A DNA stretch of 64,000 nucleotides from Trichothermofontia sichuanensis B231 (GTDB lineage Bacteria > Cyanobacteriota > Cyanobacteriia > B231), in NCBI RefSeq assembly GCF_026240635.1, contig NZ_CP110848.1, positions 2,871,741 through 2,935,740 on the forward strand. The letters run 5' to 3'. The notes under the pieces were generated by a model. It ran no database searches. It was given only the letters and a program-made list of their open reading frames with translations, and was not told the origin of the DNA. Both the position numbers and the translations under genes were made by a program. Position 1 is the first letter of the stretch; each line of letters starts with the position of its first letter. This document shows positions 9,378 through 19,000 of this stretch, piece after piece.

Positions 9378-10139
9378 GTGCTAGGAACCCTACCATTTCC
9401 AGGACAAGCCCAAGGTGGCGAACGGCTCCTGAGCCAGGTGGTCACGCGGGCGATCGCGGCCCTGTTTCGGCGTACCGAGCACCTGGAGGCCACGGTGCGG
9501 GTGGAGCCAATGGCCAAGCTCTTGCAGGGCAGCGTCGATGGCTTTGAGCTGCTCGGCAAGGGGATGTTGATGTACAACGGCCTGCGCATCGAGGCGATGG
9601 AGTTGTACCTGGAGGCTGTGGCGATCGACTTTGGCGGTATCCTGCGCGGCCAAGTGCATCTGCGCCAACCCACCCAGGCAACGATGCGGGTGGTGTTAAC
9701 GGAAGCCGATTTGACCACTGCGTTTAATACGCCCTTTGTGGTAGAAAAATTGCAGCGGCTCCAGTACGAGGGAAAACCGCTCTATTTCCGCGAGACAGTG
9801 ATGACGATCGATGGCGAGACGAAATCGCTGCGGCTGCAAACCCAGATCCAGGTGGGCAATGCCGATCAACCGCTGGCGGTCGATTTAACGACCCAGTTAG
9901 CCATCGAAGCCCGTCGGAAGTTACAGTTTGTTGAGGTGGAATATCGAGGGGAACCCGCGGCGATTGCCCTGGGGCAAGCCCTGATTGCCCATGTCAACCA
10001 ACTGCTGGATTTAGACAAATTCGCCCTAGACGGAACCCAGCTACGGGTCGATCGCGCTCGCATTCAGCCTCACACGATCGTCTTCTACGGCACGGCTCGG
10101 ATTGACCACTTTCCCCAGAGCAAACGGCAGGCCGCCTAA
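9378..10139 (+). CDS. DUF2993 (LmeA-like) family protein
   Basis: A GTG start gives 253 residues; no ATG is available near the N-terminus. The alternating beta-rich pattern (GSVDGFELLGKGMLMYNGLRIEAMELYLEAVAID, read in shorter parts) and TEADLTTAFNTPFV match the DUF2993 proteins common in cyanobacteria, which resemble the actinobacterial lipid-binding protein LmeA. No clear signal peptide is seen from this start. An ORF antisense to it is a shadow. The function is unknown; lipid binding is only an inference from the family. Confidence 0.7.
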   Translation: MLGTLPFPGQAQGGERLLSQVVTRAIAALFRRTEHLEATVRVEPMAKLLQGSVDGFELLGKGMLMYNGLRIEAMELYLEAVAIDFGGILRGQVHLRQPTQATMRVVLTEADLTTAFNTPFVVEKLQRLQYEGKPLYFRETVMTIDGETKSLRLQTQIQVGNADQPLAVDLTTQLAIEARRKLQFVEVEYRGEPAAIALGQALIAHVNQLLDLDKFALDGTQLRVDRARIQPHTIVFYGTARIDHFPQSKRQAA

Positions 10140-10343
10140 ATCGGGCAAAGTGTGATACGCTTTGTTACGATAAGTAACGACTCGCCCATTCCGGTCTAAC
10201 GCGGGTCAATGGCAATCATCCCATCTGGGGATATCCCCGGTGTGGCTGCCATTTCGTTTTATCCGTTCACTGCTCTTTGGCTGGCCCAGACGATTGATTT
10301 GGGATAAGGGCACCCCAGGAGCACAATCATTGTTAAGGACTCT

Positions 10344-11714
10344 ATGACCTTTGAAACCCTCGGCCTTTCGACCGAAATTCTTCGTGCTGTCGCCGATCAG
10401 GGCTATAGCGAACCGACGCCTATTCAGCAGCAAGCGATCCCCCTAATTTTGCAAGGCCGGGATCTGCTGGCCAGCGCCCAAACAGGAACCGGTAAGACAG
10501 CCAGCTTTACGCTACCCCTGCTGCACCGCTTGGGCAGTAACCGTCGTCCCCAACGCCGCTCTTCCTCGCCACGGGCCTTGATCCTGGTACCGACCCGTGA
10601 GTTGGCAGCCCAGGTAGGGGAGAGTGTCCAAGCCTATGGTCAATATCTCCCCATGCGATCGGCGATCGTTTATGGGGGGGTGAAGATTGGCCCCCAAATT
10701 CAAAAGCTACGGCGCGGCGTTGACATCCTAATTGCCACTCCCGGTCGTCTGCTCGATCACCTCGGCCAGGGTACCGTTACCCTGGAGCAAGTGGAAATGC
10801 TGGTGTTGGATGAGGGCGATCGGATGCTCGACATGGGCTTCCTGCCGGATATTCGTAAGATTCTGGCGCAATTGCCCCAAACTCGGCAAACAATGCTGTT
10901 CTCAGCGACCTTCTCCCCAGCAGTGAAGAAACTGGCAGCAGATCTGCTGACTGATCCGGTCCAAGTGGAAGTGGCGCCCCACAATACAGCGGCGGAGACG
11001 GTGGAGCAACTGATTCATCCGGTCGATCGCCACCGCAAGCGGGAACTGTTGTCCCACATGATTGGCTACCGCAACTGGGGCCAAGTTTTGGTCTTCACCC
11101 GGACCAAGCACGGCGCCAACCGGCTAGCGGAACAGTTGGCGAAGGATGGTCTGAAAACCGAGGCAATCCACGGCAACAAGAGCCAAGCGGCCCGATCGCG
11201 TGCTCTGGCCAAGTTTAAGCAGGGAGCAGTTCAGGTGTTGGTGGCGACCGATATCGCGGCCCGGGGTCTGGATATTGATCACCTGCCCCACGTGGTAAAT
11301 TTTGAACTGCCGATGGTGCCGGAGGACTATGTGCACCGCATTGGTCGCACGGGTCGCGCCGGTAAGGCAGGGCAAGCCATCTCCCTGGTTAGTCCGGAAG
11401 AGTATACGCTGCTGAAGGGGATTGAACGCCTGCTCAAGCGCAATCTCCCCAAGGATGTGGTGCCGGGATATGAGCCGACCACTCCCCTCCCTGCGGGGGT
11501 GGAAATGTGCAGTCGCAAGCGTTCACCGCATCCCCGTTATCGAGGTAATCGTGACCAAGGGCGGGGAGTGACTCGTCCGACACGACTCCCGGAAGGAGAC
11601 CTGATGCGATCGTCGCGATCGTCGGTCCCAGTGAAACCGGCCAAGGTGCCAACGCCGCGCTTCTCGGGCACAGATGCGGCGCGATCGTCGGATAAGCACA
11701 TGCATTCTGCCTAG
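10344..11714 (+). CDS. DEAD-box family RNA helicase (RhlE-like) with DEGD in motif II
   Basis: This 456-residue protein has the Q motif ([14 protein letters not shown]), motif I AQTGTGKT at 45-52, Ia PTRELAAQV, Ib TPGRLLDH, motif III SAT, and C-terminal motifs including ARGLDIDHL and HRIGRTGR. Motif II reads [14 protein letters not shown], so the canonical DEAD is DEGD (residues 156-159). The Asp and Glu that coordinate Mg and activate water remain. The C-terminal 70 residues are basic and Ser/Arg-rich, typical of an RNA-binding tail. Expected roles are RNA unwinding and ribosome or cold adaptation. A palindrome overlaps the stop codon. Confidence 0.9.
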   Translation: MTFETLGLSTEILRAVADQGYSEPTPIQQQAIPLILQGRDLLASAQTGTGKTASFTLPLLHRLGSNRRPQRRSSSPRALILVPTRELAAQVGESVQAYGQYLPMRSAIVYGGVKIGPQIQKLRRGVDILIATPGRLLDHLGQGTVTLEQVEMLVLDEGDRMLDMGFLPDIRKILAQLPQTRQTMLFSATFSPAVKKLAADLLTDPVQVEVAPHNTAAETVEQLIHPVDRHRKRELLSHMIGYRNWGQVLVFTRTKHGANRLAEQLAKDGLKTEAIHGNKSQAARSRALAKFKQGAVQVLVATDIAARGLDIDHLPHVVNFELPMVPEDYVHRIGRTGRAGKAGQAISLVSPEEYTLLKGIERLLKRNLPKDVVPGYEPTTPLPAGVEMCSRKRSPHPRYRGNRDQGRGVTRPTRLPEGDLMRSSRSSVPVKPAKVPTPRFSGTDAARSSDKHMHSA

Positions 11715-11731
11715 ACCCTAGCTAGGGTCTA
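11712..11731. terminator. 20-bp palindrome overlapping the helicase stop codon
   Basis: TAGACCCTAG is followed by its exact reverse complement CTAGGGTCTA. The first TAG is the helicase stop codon. The hairpin is followed by only a short AT stretch, so terminator function is possible but not proven. Confidence 0.45.
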
Positions 11732-11781
11732 ATCTGAAGTTGAGGGTAACCGGGGTATTTTGACAAGCGGTTGCCCTGTTT

Positions 11782-12957
11782 TCATTTTTGGGAAGGGCTG
11801 CCTTCACTGGGAGCCATAACTTGCAACAACTGCTCAACCACATGTTGCCAGGTAAACCGCTCCCGGACAAAGGCAGGTCCCCGTTGCCGCGCCTGGGCCA
11901 TAAACGCTGAATGCTCGATCGCCGTTTGCATCAAACTGATTAAATGCTCTAGGTCCGGGAACAAGCCATAGCGCTCCTCCCCCTCCAACTCGATCGCCCG
12001 CCGTTGGCTCTTAATCGTCAAGGCAAAATCAGGATGGGTAAAATCATCCGTGGGACCCCCCTGGGTACAAATGACCGGCAATCCGCACGCTGCGGCTTCT
12101 AAGACCGGCAAATTAAACCCCTCAGCCACATAGGGAGCCACATAGACATCTGCCGCCTGGTACAACTTCGCCACCTCGGCAAAAGCGAGCGTATCCCCCA
12201 TATATTGACACCGAGGCCGCACGCGATCGGCTTCTGCGGTACTCAAGATTGCCCGACTACTGGCCGCGATCGACTGACGCGAGCCGAAAATGGCCTCCCG
12301 GCCCTTTAAAACTAACCTGGCCTGGGGATAGTGCTGGACAATCTGGGCAAATGCCTTCAGCAGCAACCCAATCCCCTTCCGATTGCTCATCACACTGACG
12401 TTGAGAAAGACAAACTCATCCTGCCAGCCCAACTGGCAACGCAACGCTTGCCGCTCAGCTTCCTCCACAGGATGGTAGAGGTCAGGATCAAACCCGTGGG
12501 GAATAATCACAATGCGATCGGGATCAATTCCACTGAAGACCAGCCCGGCCTGTGACCACACCGAGGGCGTCACGATCGTGACCCTGGGGTCTAAAACCAG
12601 ATCTTTGAGGGACGCGATCTTCATCGCCCGTTGCATCACCGCTGTGACCTTGCCCCACTCCGTTACGGCACAGACCAGCGTCCGCTGCGAGGGAGCGGCT
12701 GCAAAATTAAAGGGGCCATAGAGACGGAGGGTGGCATCAGCAACTTGACCCGGTTGCGGGGCAGGGATCGCCGCGATCGCCGCTTCCTGTTCTGGTCTCA
12801 TCAGCCCACGCACGGGTTGCCAATCCGCGACGGCAAAGGGTGCATCCTGATGGAACAGTTCTAGCTGGGGATACGCTTGCAGGGCGAGTAATTGAAACTG
12901 GTTGACGATCGCATAGGAGTGGGGGATAAACCGCCAGCCTTCGACAATAAGTTGCAT
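11782..12957 (-). CDS. Glycosyltransferase, GT4 type
   Basis: This 391-residue protein has the GT-B fold pattern of family GT4. Nucleotide-sugar features are VIIPHGFDPDLYHP, FLNVSVMSNRKGIGLLLKAF and the E-x7-E motif AEGFNLPVLEAAACGLPV near residues 281-296. Such enzymes add sugars to lipids, exopolysaccharide or other acceptors; donor and acceptor cannot be read here. It starts 15 bases after the stop of the flavoprotein gene on the same strand, so the two are probably co-transcribed. Confidence 0.85.
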   Translation of the reverse strand: MQLIVEGWRFIPHSYAIVNQFQLLALQAYPQLELFHQDAPFAVADWQPVRGLMRPEQEAAIAAIPAPQPGQVADATLRLYGPFNFAAAPSQRTLVCAVTEWGKVTAVMQRAMKIASLKDLVLDPRVTIVTPSVWSQAGLVFSGIDPDRIVIIPHGFDPDLYHPVEEAERQALRCQLGWQDEFVFLNVSVMSNRKGIGLLLKAFAQIVQHYPQARLVLKGREAIFGSRQSIAASSRAILSTAEADRVRPRCQYMGDTLAFAEVAKLYQAADVYVAPYVAEGFNLPVLEAAACGLPVICTQGGPTDDFTHPDFALTIKSQRRAIELEGEERYGLFPDLEHLISLMQTAIEHSAFMAQARQRGPAFVRERFTWQHVVEQLLQVMAPSEGSPSQK

Positions 12958-12972
12958 GGTGAATGAGTTGAG

Positions 12973-14460
12973 CTAACTGCGTCGCCAACCGAAAAAACTC
13001 TCTAGGACATTCTGCCAGAAGGAACTGTGTTGTAACCGTTGTGCCTGCCACTGGGCGGCGGTTTGGCTGACAACGGCAGCCAGGGCTACCCCCGGAATGG
13101 TCAAATCAGCGGGGAGAGAGGGGGTTCCCTGGGCAAGGGCAGAGACCTTGAGGCCCTGACGCAGGGCAAGGACGATCGGCGCGATCAAACTGGTGGCCCC
13201 TGGTCCCACTAAATGGGCACCCAGGAGTTTACCGTTGCGGTGGACAACGAGTTTGCAAAAACCGCTCGTGCTGGCTCGCACCTGGGCCGCCGCGATCGTC
13301 GCAAAGGACTGTTGCAACACCCACACCTGATCCTGGCCATAGCGACGATAGGCTTGGGCTGGCAGGAGACCGATACTGGCCACTTCGGGTTGGGTCAGAA
13401 TCAGTTGGGGAACCGCTTGGGTAGGCGTGCGCCGCCACGGCCAAAACAGGGCATTACACAGGGCCACCCGCACGTATTGACGCAGCGCTTCCTCGGAGTC
13501 GGTTTGATGGCAGCCGTAAATCTGCGGGTGGGAGGTCTGGAGGTGACGGTTGAGCCGCAATTGGCCCCGGTCCTGCTTCAGCCCCAAGCTCTCAACATTC
13601 AAATCACGCCAGTCTAACTGCCAACCGGCTGCCACCACGATCGCGTCTACGCTCACCGCCGCCTGAATCCCTCCCGCTAACGCTGGCCGACCCAGTTCCA
13701 CCTGGATCTGGCTGCCCATCTGACGCACCTGGGTGACCCTCGTTTGGGTAAGCACCTCAACCCCTTCCGCCTCCAATTGGGCCTGGACCCCCAAGGCAAT
13801 ATCGGGATCGGTCTGGACTAAAAGATAGGGATCTGCGGTCACCAAGGTGACGGCAACGCCTAACCGATTTAAGGCTTGCGCTAGGACAACGCCACTGGGG
13901 TGATCCCCCACGATCGCTATCTGCGGCGGCAATTGGGTTACTCGTTGCCCCAGGGTAACGGGGGTGAGATAACCCACGGTTTGCAGGCCCGCGATCGCGG
14001 GCACGATCGCCTGGGAAGCGGGAGCCAGGAGATAGGCACGGGCCGTCAGCGATCGCGTGTTGGTCAGCAAGCGTAGCTGGGGCCGCCGTTGGAATTGTCC
14101 TGCTTCTGGTACCACATCGACACCTAATTGGGCGAGGCGATCGCGGCTTAGGGGGGCAAGCGTTTGGGCCGCGATCGCCTGGGACCAGGCCATGGTTTGC
14201 GACCAATTCAGGACCGTTAACGGGTCCTCATCCAGATGCGGTGCTGGTAACCCCAGTAAACCCGCCTGATAGCGATGTGTCTGGACTTGACCCACCTGTT
14301 GCCATGCCTGAAGCCAAACCTGACCCAGAAAATAGGCATCATCCTCAGCGGGGCGGGGTTCAACGAGGGCAACCCGTGCCCGCATAGTGGCAGCAGCGGC
14401 AGCGGCATAGCGTCCCGCGAGACTGCCCCCCCCAATCACCAGATCGTAGTCAACCCCCAT
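12973..14460 (-). CDS. FAD-dependent pyridine nucleotide-disulfide oxidoreductase family protein lacking the redox disulfide
   Basis: The 495 residues follow the dihydrolipoamide dehydrogenase/mercuric reductase plan. An N-terminal FAD loop (DYDLVIGGGSLAGRYAA), a second nucleotide-binding domain (IAIVGDHPSGVVLAQALNRLG), an HLQTSHPQIYGCHQ segment where the flavin motif is expected, and a C-terminal dimerisation domain (KLVVHRNGKLLGAHLVGPGA) are visible. Where the family has a CxxxxC redox disulfide, this protein reads DAYFLGQVWLQAWQQ with no cysteine. It is therefore unlikely to act as a classical disulfide reductase; another electron acceptor is possible. It is upstream of and probably co-transcribed with the glycosyltransferase. 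Confidence 0.8.
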   Translation of the reverse strand: MGVDYDLVIGGGSLAGRYAAAAAATMRARVALVEPRPAEDDAYFLGQVWLQAWQQVGQVQTHRYQAGLLGLPAPHLDEDPLTVLNWSQTMAWSQAIAAQTLAPLSRDRLAQLGVDVVPEAGQFQRRPQLRLLTNTRSLTARAYLLAPASQAIVPAIAGLQTVGYLTPVTLGQRVTQLPPQIAIVGDHPSGVVLAQALNRLGVAVTLVTADPYLLVQTDPDIALGVQAQLEAEGVEVLTQTRVTQVRQMGSQIQVELGRPALAGGIQAAVSVDAIVVAAGWQLDWRDLNVESLGLKQDRGQLRLNRHLQTSHPQIYGCHQTDSEEALRQYVRVALCNALFWPWRRTPTQAVPQLILTQPEVASIGLLPAQAYRRYGQDQVWVLQQSFATIAAAQVRASTSGFCKLVVHRNGKLLGAHLVGPGATSLIAPIVLALRQGLKVSALAQGTPSLPADLTIPGVALAAVVSQTAAQWQAQRLQHSSFWQNVLESFFGWRRS

Positions 14461-14512
14461 GTCCGTCCTCTCTACTCCCTTGCGTTAAATTTTCTTCATA
14501 ATTAAAACAGAG

Positions 14513-14530
14513 CGGGGTCGATCGACCCCG
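14513..14530. repeat. 18-bp perfect palindrome between divergent genes
   Basis: CGGGGTCGA is followed by its exact reverse complement TCGACCCCG. It lies between the divergently transcribed flavoprotein and msrA genes, 37 bases upstream of the preferred msrA start. It is a candidate operator shared by both, or a simple GC hairpin. Confidence 0.6.
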
Positions 14531-14566
14531 ATGTCACCCTTACGGATCATCACCATCGAAACCACA

Positions 14567-15232
14567 ATGGCCCTATTTGGACTTGGAAAAAAGTTATCCC
14601 TGCCCTCCCCTGCTGAGGCATTACCCGGACGGCAGACCCCCATGCCCCTGACCAATCGCCATTTCGTCAACGGTCATCCCCTACTTCCCCCCTTTCCCGA
14701 CGGGATGGAACTGGCGCTGTTTGGTTTGGGCTGTTTTTGGGGCGCTGAACGTAAATTCTGGCAACTAGAAGGGGTTTTCACAACGGCGGTTGGTTATGCA
14801 GGCGGTCTCACCCCCAATCCGACCTACCGCGAAGTCTGTAGTGGCCTGACAGGCCATAACGAGGTGGTGCGAGTAGTCTATGATCCCCAACAAATTAGTT
14901 ATGAAACCCTGCTGAAGGTGTTTTGGGAAAGCCACGACCCCACTCAGGGGATGCGCCAGGGTAATGATGTGGGTACTCAATATCGATCGGGGATTTACGT
15001 TTACTCACCAGAACAACGGCAGCTCGCCGAGGCCTCGCGGGATGCGTACCAGGTTCTCCTGAACCAAGCAGGCTTTGGTACCATCACGACCGAAATTCTG
15101 GATGCCCCCGTGTTTTACTACGCCGAAGACTACCATCAGCAATACCTGGCCAAAAACCCCAATGGCTATTGCGGCCTGGGAGGGACTGGAGTAAGCTGCC
15201 CCACGAGCGTGTTTGCCCAGACAACGTCCTAA
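14567..15232 (+). CDS. msrA: Peptide methionine sulfoxide reductase MsrA
   Basis: The start [20 protein letters not shown] gives 221 residues; an upstream in-frame ATG at 14531 adds 12. The catalytic motif is [10 protein letters not shown] with the nucleophile cysteine near residue 56. The family motifs [18 protein letters not shown] and [12 protein letters not shown] follow, and a resolving cysteine candidate is in the C-terminal [13 protein letters not shown]. The enzyme reduces methionine-S-sulfoxide in oxidised proteins. The N-terminal 40-residue extension is typical of cyanobacterial MsrA. Confidence 0.95.
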   Translation: MALFGLGKKLSLPSPAEALPGRQTPMPLTNRHFVNGHPLLPPFPDGMELALFGLGCFWGAERKFWQLEGVFTTAVGYAGGLTPNPTYREVCSGLTGHNEVVRVVYDPQQISYETLLKVFWESHDPTQGMRQGNDVGTQYRSGIYVYSPEQRQLAEASRDAYQVLLNQAGFGTITTEILDAPVFYYAEDYHQQYLAKNPNGYCGLGGTGVSCPTSVFAQTTS

Positions 15233-15269
15233 CCCCCCCTGATAACGCTCAGTCTGGCCACCACAAGAA

Positions 15270-16139
15270 CTATCCCAAGCTCACCGTCAGACTCACCTGG
15301 GCCGCTAACGTGCCACCGGGTTCTAAGTGCAGCAGATGATCCCCTGTATTCAGGGCATTGCGCGGCGCTGTCCACGGTTCCAAACACACAAATGGCTGCG
15401 CCTGGAGCGTCCAGAAAACCAAGATCGCATAGGGGGAACTGTAGTGGAGGCGCACCTGGAGTTGGCGGCTATCATCGTACATAGTCGCCTCCGACTGGAA
15501 CAGGGATCGGAAGGCCCAGTCAATTTCCTCCTGTTGGAAATTAAAACTCCCTGCAAAGGGCAACACCTTCCCCGTCCGCTGGTCGAGGGCCTGGGTGCTA
15601 GGGATCGTAAACCGGAGTTGGGATTTATTGGGAGCCAGGAAGTAGGGATGGAGGCCAAAGGCCAGGGGCATCGAATCCGGCGAGCGATTAGTATAGCGTT
15701 GCTGGATATCCAGTTGGCAGCCCCGAATGTGGTACGTAAAGTTCAACTCAAACTCAAAAGGATACACCGATCGCGTCTGTTCATTACTTTGTAATCTCAG
15801 GCTGATTGCCGCCCGATCGTCTGTTACCTGCTCAACCACCTCCCAGGGCAGATCACGAGCAAAACCATGTTGCTTCAGCACATAAGTCTTACCCTGATAG
15901 AGATAGGTATTGTCGGGCAGATTGCCACAAATGGGAAACAGAATGGGAATCCCCCCCCGTACCGTCAGTTCTGGGTTAGCGAAGCGATCCTGATCTAAAT
16001 AGAGTAACTCCTGATCCTGCACCTGCCAGCGGGTGATCATCCCTCCCCGCTCCGGGACAACTTCCAGACGCGATCGGGCCGCTTGATCAGACAACACATA
16101 GGTGCGGTATTGGCCCGGCTGGACAGCAATAGCAAACAT
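15270..16139 (-). CDS. Aldose 1-epimerase family protein
   Basis: This 289-residue protein matches the galactose mutarotase-like fold (COG2017). RGGIPILFPICGNLPDN carries the conserved substrate-binding region, followed by KQHGFARDLPWEV with the expected His, and LAFGLHPYF with a second His. It may interconvert anomers of free hexoses or hexose-6-phosphates. It is convergent with msrA and lies about 1 kb upstream of galT, which suggests but does not prove a galactose role. Confidence 0.85.
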   Translation of the reverse strand: MFAIAVQPGQYRTYVLSDQAARSRLEVVPERGGMITRWQVQDQELLYLDQDRFANPELTVRGGIPILFPICGNLPDNTYLYQGKTYVLKQHGFARDLPWEVVEQVTDDRAAISLRLQSNEQTRSVYPFEFELNFTYHIRGCQLDIQQRYTNRSPDSMPLAFGLHPYFLAPNKSQLRFTIPSTQALDQRTGKVLPFAGSFNFQQEEIDWAFRSLFQSEATMYDDSRQLQVRLHYSSPYAILVFWTLQAQPFVCLEPWTAPRNALNTGDHLLHLEPGGTLAAQVSLTVSLG

Positions 16140-16436
16140 AAACTCTCCCTGAGACGGCTGGATTCAGTCAGTGGTACATCGTTGCGCCCAGCATACCCTA
16201 GCGCATCAGGACTAATCGATTCTGATTAACAAGACTTCAATAGCTGGCCGATGAGCTAGCTGGCCGATGGCCAATAGATTGCCAGACTAAGTTATCAACT
16301 TGCCAACCACTCGCCACAGCTTGCTTGAACCGGTGACCTGGATTTTACCCTGATCTCACCTCGCGGTTGCCGAAAAAAAGACTATCCCCCCCAACGGGTC
16401 CTGCAGAGTGATCCTTGGGTATGCAACCGGAGGTGT

Positions 16437-16886
16437 ATGGTGACTCGTCCTTGGCAATCGCGACTGGGGCCGTCCTTAGTTGGGCCATCCCTATTGGCAA
16501 CGGTAAGCTTACTAACAACTGCAGGTAGCGCGATCGCGCGTTCCGTCTACGTTCCCGCTTGCGAACCAACCCCACCCAACCACTACGCCGTGATCGTCTT
16601 CGCCCCCACCTACCTCGACGACATACGGGCCGTTCTTCCCCCCGGAGCCACCGCCACGGTCTGTGCCGCTAACCCCTCCCGTCAAGATATTTTGATTAAA
16701 ATCGGCCACTTCCCACAGGCCAATAATGCCCACGGCTTTGCCGGACGCATCCGTGCTGATATTACCACTGCCGTCGAGGTGCGCAACGCGGCGGGCGAAA
16801 TCCTCCCCTCCCCCTTTACCCCGGCTAGTGGTCCCGCAGTTCCTCCCTCCCCGCCGAATTCTGCCGGTGTTCCCGCCCTATACTGA
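16437..16886 (+). CDS. Secreted protein of unknown function
   Basis: This 149-residue protein starts with a basic segment then a hydrophobic core (LVGPSLLATVSLLTTAGSAIA) and a probable cleavage site after ARS or SAIA. The mature part has YAVIVFAPTYLDDIRAVLP and a conserved-looking ILIKIGHFPQANNAHGFAGR, weakly like SPOR-domain phrasing, then a proline-rich tail. It contains two cysteines in the mature part, which could pair. No family is assigned. Confidence 0.55.
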   Translation: MVTRPWQSRLGPSLVGPSLLATVSLLTTAGSAIARSVYVPACEPTPPNHYAVIVFAPTYLDDIRAVLPPGATATVCAANPSRQDILIKIGHFPQANNAHGFAGRIRADITTAVEVRNAAGEILPSPFTPASGPAVPPSPPNSAGVPALY

Positions 16887-17217
16887 TTTGAGGAGAGAGA
16901 AAAGAGAAAAGAGAGAGGCAGGAAGCAAACCCTGCTTCTGCGGGTTGACTGACCCACCGTTTCCCTTACGTGAGGGGAGAGAAGCGAGGCAGGAGAACGG
17001 AGATCGTCGCTCAATTTTCCTCTCTGCTCATGCCTCTATCCCTGCCCCTAAATCAGTTCATCAACCTGTCCACCTAGAGTTTGCACCCGCAGCCTGCGTT
17101 TGGGCCGCCTGTCCCCAGACGCATCCCCAATTTAAATTTTTCTGTCAGTTCTTGTCCGTTACTCACGCCGTTTGTTAGCAGTAGAGTATAAAAACACGCA
17201 AGCTAAGCGGGTATTTC
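16887..17217. other. Gap with a GAGAAAAGAGAG-rich dispersed repeat
   Basis: No gene is seen. The segment around 16890-17050 (AGAGAAAAGAGAGAGGCAGG, then GGAGATCGTCGCTCAATTTT and CTCATGCCTCTATCCCTGCC) is a diverged copy of a repeat also found inside family-3 elements at 2520-2580 and 27890-27960 and, inverted, at 49350-49450. The galT promoter must lie in the last 160 bases. Confidence 0.5.
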
Positions 17218-18222
17218 GTGACTTACAATAATATTCGTCTGAATCGTGCCACCCGCGAGTGGGTTATTTGTGCTCCCAATCGTCAGGGACGTCCTCAGGA
17301 ATTTCTTAATCGTAAATCCTCGACGATCGTGGAGGCAAAGTCAACCGAGCCGTGCCCTTTCTGTGCGCATTCCCAACAGCCATCTGAGAAGATTTTGTTG
17401 GAAATCCCAGCATTATCCGGTAACGGCTGGCAGGTGCGGGTTGTTCCTAATAAATATCCTGTCCTATCGGCAGATGTCGCCATTAAGCGATCGCTGTCCG
17501 GCGTTTACTATCTCGAATTACCGGGCTACGGTCACCATGAGATTGTCATCGAAACCCCCGATCACAACACAACTTTAGCCTTGATGTCGGTGCCTGAAGT
17601 CGAAGCCGTTATTGACGCCTATTATCAACGCTATATGGAGCTGATGCGTATTCGGGAAAACCTCTGGATGATCATTTTCCGGAATCATGGGAAAAGTGCG
17701 GGCGCTTCGATGCAACATCCCCATTCCCAAATTATTGCCACACCGATCGTTCCCCGCCACCGCCGTTGGCACGAAGATGAAGCTCAACGCTATTTCGATG
17801 AGTGGGGTCGCTGTGCCTACTGTGATATGCTGGAGTTTGAGGAGAGTGAACAATTGCGGGTGGTCGGTGGTAATGAGCATTTTTTAGCCTTCATCCCCTT
17901 TGCGGCTGAAGTCCCCTTTGAAGTATGGATTTTACCTAAACGCCATCAAAGTGATTTTGGTGCGATGACCAAAGAGCACCGATCAGCTTTTGCCGATATC
18001 CTCAAAAACATCCTAGCTAGGCTCTATTATAAATTAAATAATCCTGACTATAACTACGCAATTATTACCGCTGCCCGCTATAAGATTGAAGAACCCCAAT
18101 TACATTGGTACTGCCAAATTCGTCCGCGGTTAACAACGGCTGCTGGGTTTGAAATCGGGTCTGGAATTAGTATTAATCCCTCACTCCCAGAAGTTGATGC
18201 CCTGTTCCTCAATGAAAATTAA
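17218..18222 (+). CDS. galT: Galactose-1-phosphate uridylyltransferase family protein
   Basis: A GTG start gives 334 residues. An N-terminal zinc-binding CPFC motif is at about 42-45, WQVRVVPNKYPVL follows, and the HIT-type active site is SAGASMQHPHSQIIATP near residues 160-176 with the catalytic His in HPH. A second FAAEVPFEVWILPKRHQ block matches the C-terminal lobe. GalT transfers UMP between UDP-glucose and galactose-1-phosphate in the Leloir pathway; related enzymes are ADP-glucose phosphorylases, so the exact substrate needs a tree. The downstream gene starts 21 bases after it. Confidence 0.85.
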   Translation: MTYNNIRLNRATREWVICAPNRQGRPQEFLNRKSSTIVEAKSTEPCPFCAHSQQPSEKILLEIPALSGNGWQVRVVPNKYPVLSADVAIKRSLSGVYYLELPGYGHHEIVIETPDHNTTLALMSVPEVEAVIDAYYQRYMELMRIRENLWMIIFRNHGKSAGASMQHPHSQIIATPIVPRHRRWHEDEAQRYFDEWGRCAYCDMLEFEESEQLRVVGGNEHFLAFIPFAAEVPFEVWILPKRHQSDFGAMTKEHRSAFADILKNILARLYYKLNNPDYNYAIITAARYKIEEPQLHWYCQIRPRLTTAAGFEIGSGISINPSLPEVDALFLNEN

Positions 18223-18243
18223 TCCTTCAGCGAAGCGTTTGCT

Positions 18244-18810
18244 ATGACTGTTGATGAAATCGAATCCCACCTAGTCCAGTTATTCGGAGAGACTGTCCAA
18301 ACAACCGCAGCCGGATTGTGGAAAGTTGAACAAGCGGGTAACCAGCTTCTGATCTTGCTCTCGGATGATCGCAGTTGGCTGCGGGTTTTGCTACCGATCG
18401 CCCCCTTCCAGGATGTGCGTCCCCTGCTCGAACAACTGTTTGCCTACAACTTTGATGCCAGTCAGGAGACACGCTATGCATTGCACCAGGATGTTCTCTG
18501 GGGTGTTTTTCAACATCCCCGTGAGAGTCTGACGCCAGAAGATTTGACGGCTGCGATCGGGCGCTTACAAGTCCTTAAACACCAAGGCTTAGCGGATTGC
18601 TTTAACGAATTTGTCGATAACCGTATTGGGCAAATTATCCAATCGGCCAAACAACAGGGGCAATCCCTGAGCGCAACGCTACAAACCCTGGAGCGCTTCT
18701 ACGATGAAGGGCTATTAGGCGATCTAACGCAATCCAGTGAACAACGCAGCGCGATTTTGGGGGCATGGCGTGCCCGCCTAGAGCAATTGTGGCCGAATAT
18801 CACCCCCTAG
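18244..18810 (+). CDS. Conserved cyanobacterial protein, CesT/YbjN-like
   Basis: This 188-residue soluble protein has no membrane segment. The first 100 residues alternate strands and helices (GNQLLILLSDDRSWLRVLLP, then PLLEQLFAYNFD) in a pattern like the YbjN/type III chaperone-like fold often found in cyanobacteria. The C-terminal half is helical. It follows galT by 21 bases and probably shares its transcript. The function is unknown. A similar layout is seen in the protein at 22194. Confidence 0.6.
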   Translation: MTVDEIESHLVQLFGETVQTTAAGLWKVEQAGNQLLILLSDDRSWLRVLLPIAPFQDVRPLLEQLFAYNFDASQETRYALHQDVLWGVFQHPRESLTPEDLTAAIGRLQVLKHQGLADCFNEFVDNRIGQIIQSAKQQGQSLSATLQTLERFYDEGLLGDLTQSSEQRSAILGAWRARLEQLWPNITP

Positions 18811-19000
18811 GGTGCGATTCCCCCCTTTCTCAAGTTCGGTTCAACCCACTTCACTCAGGGGATGCACTTGCTACAGTGTAAGGGAGGACTATCGCCTCCC
18901 TTCATTCCTGAGTCTGCAACCTGGCAAGGGTTGGGCTAACCCTCCCAAACCAGGAGCAAGGCCGGGGCGATCGCCCACCCGCTAACTGGAGTTGAATACT

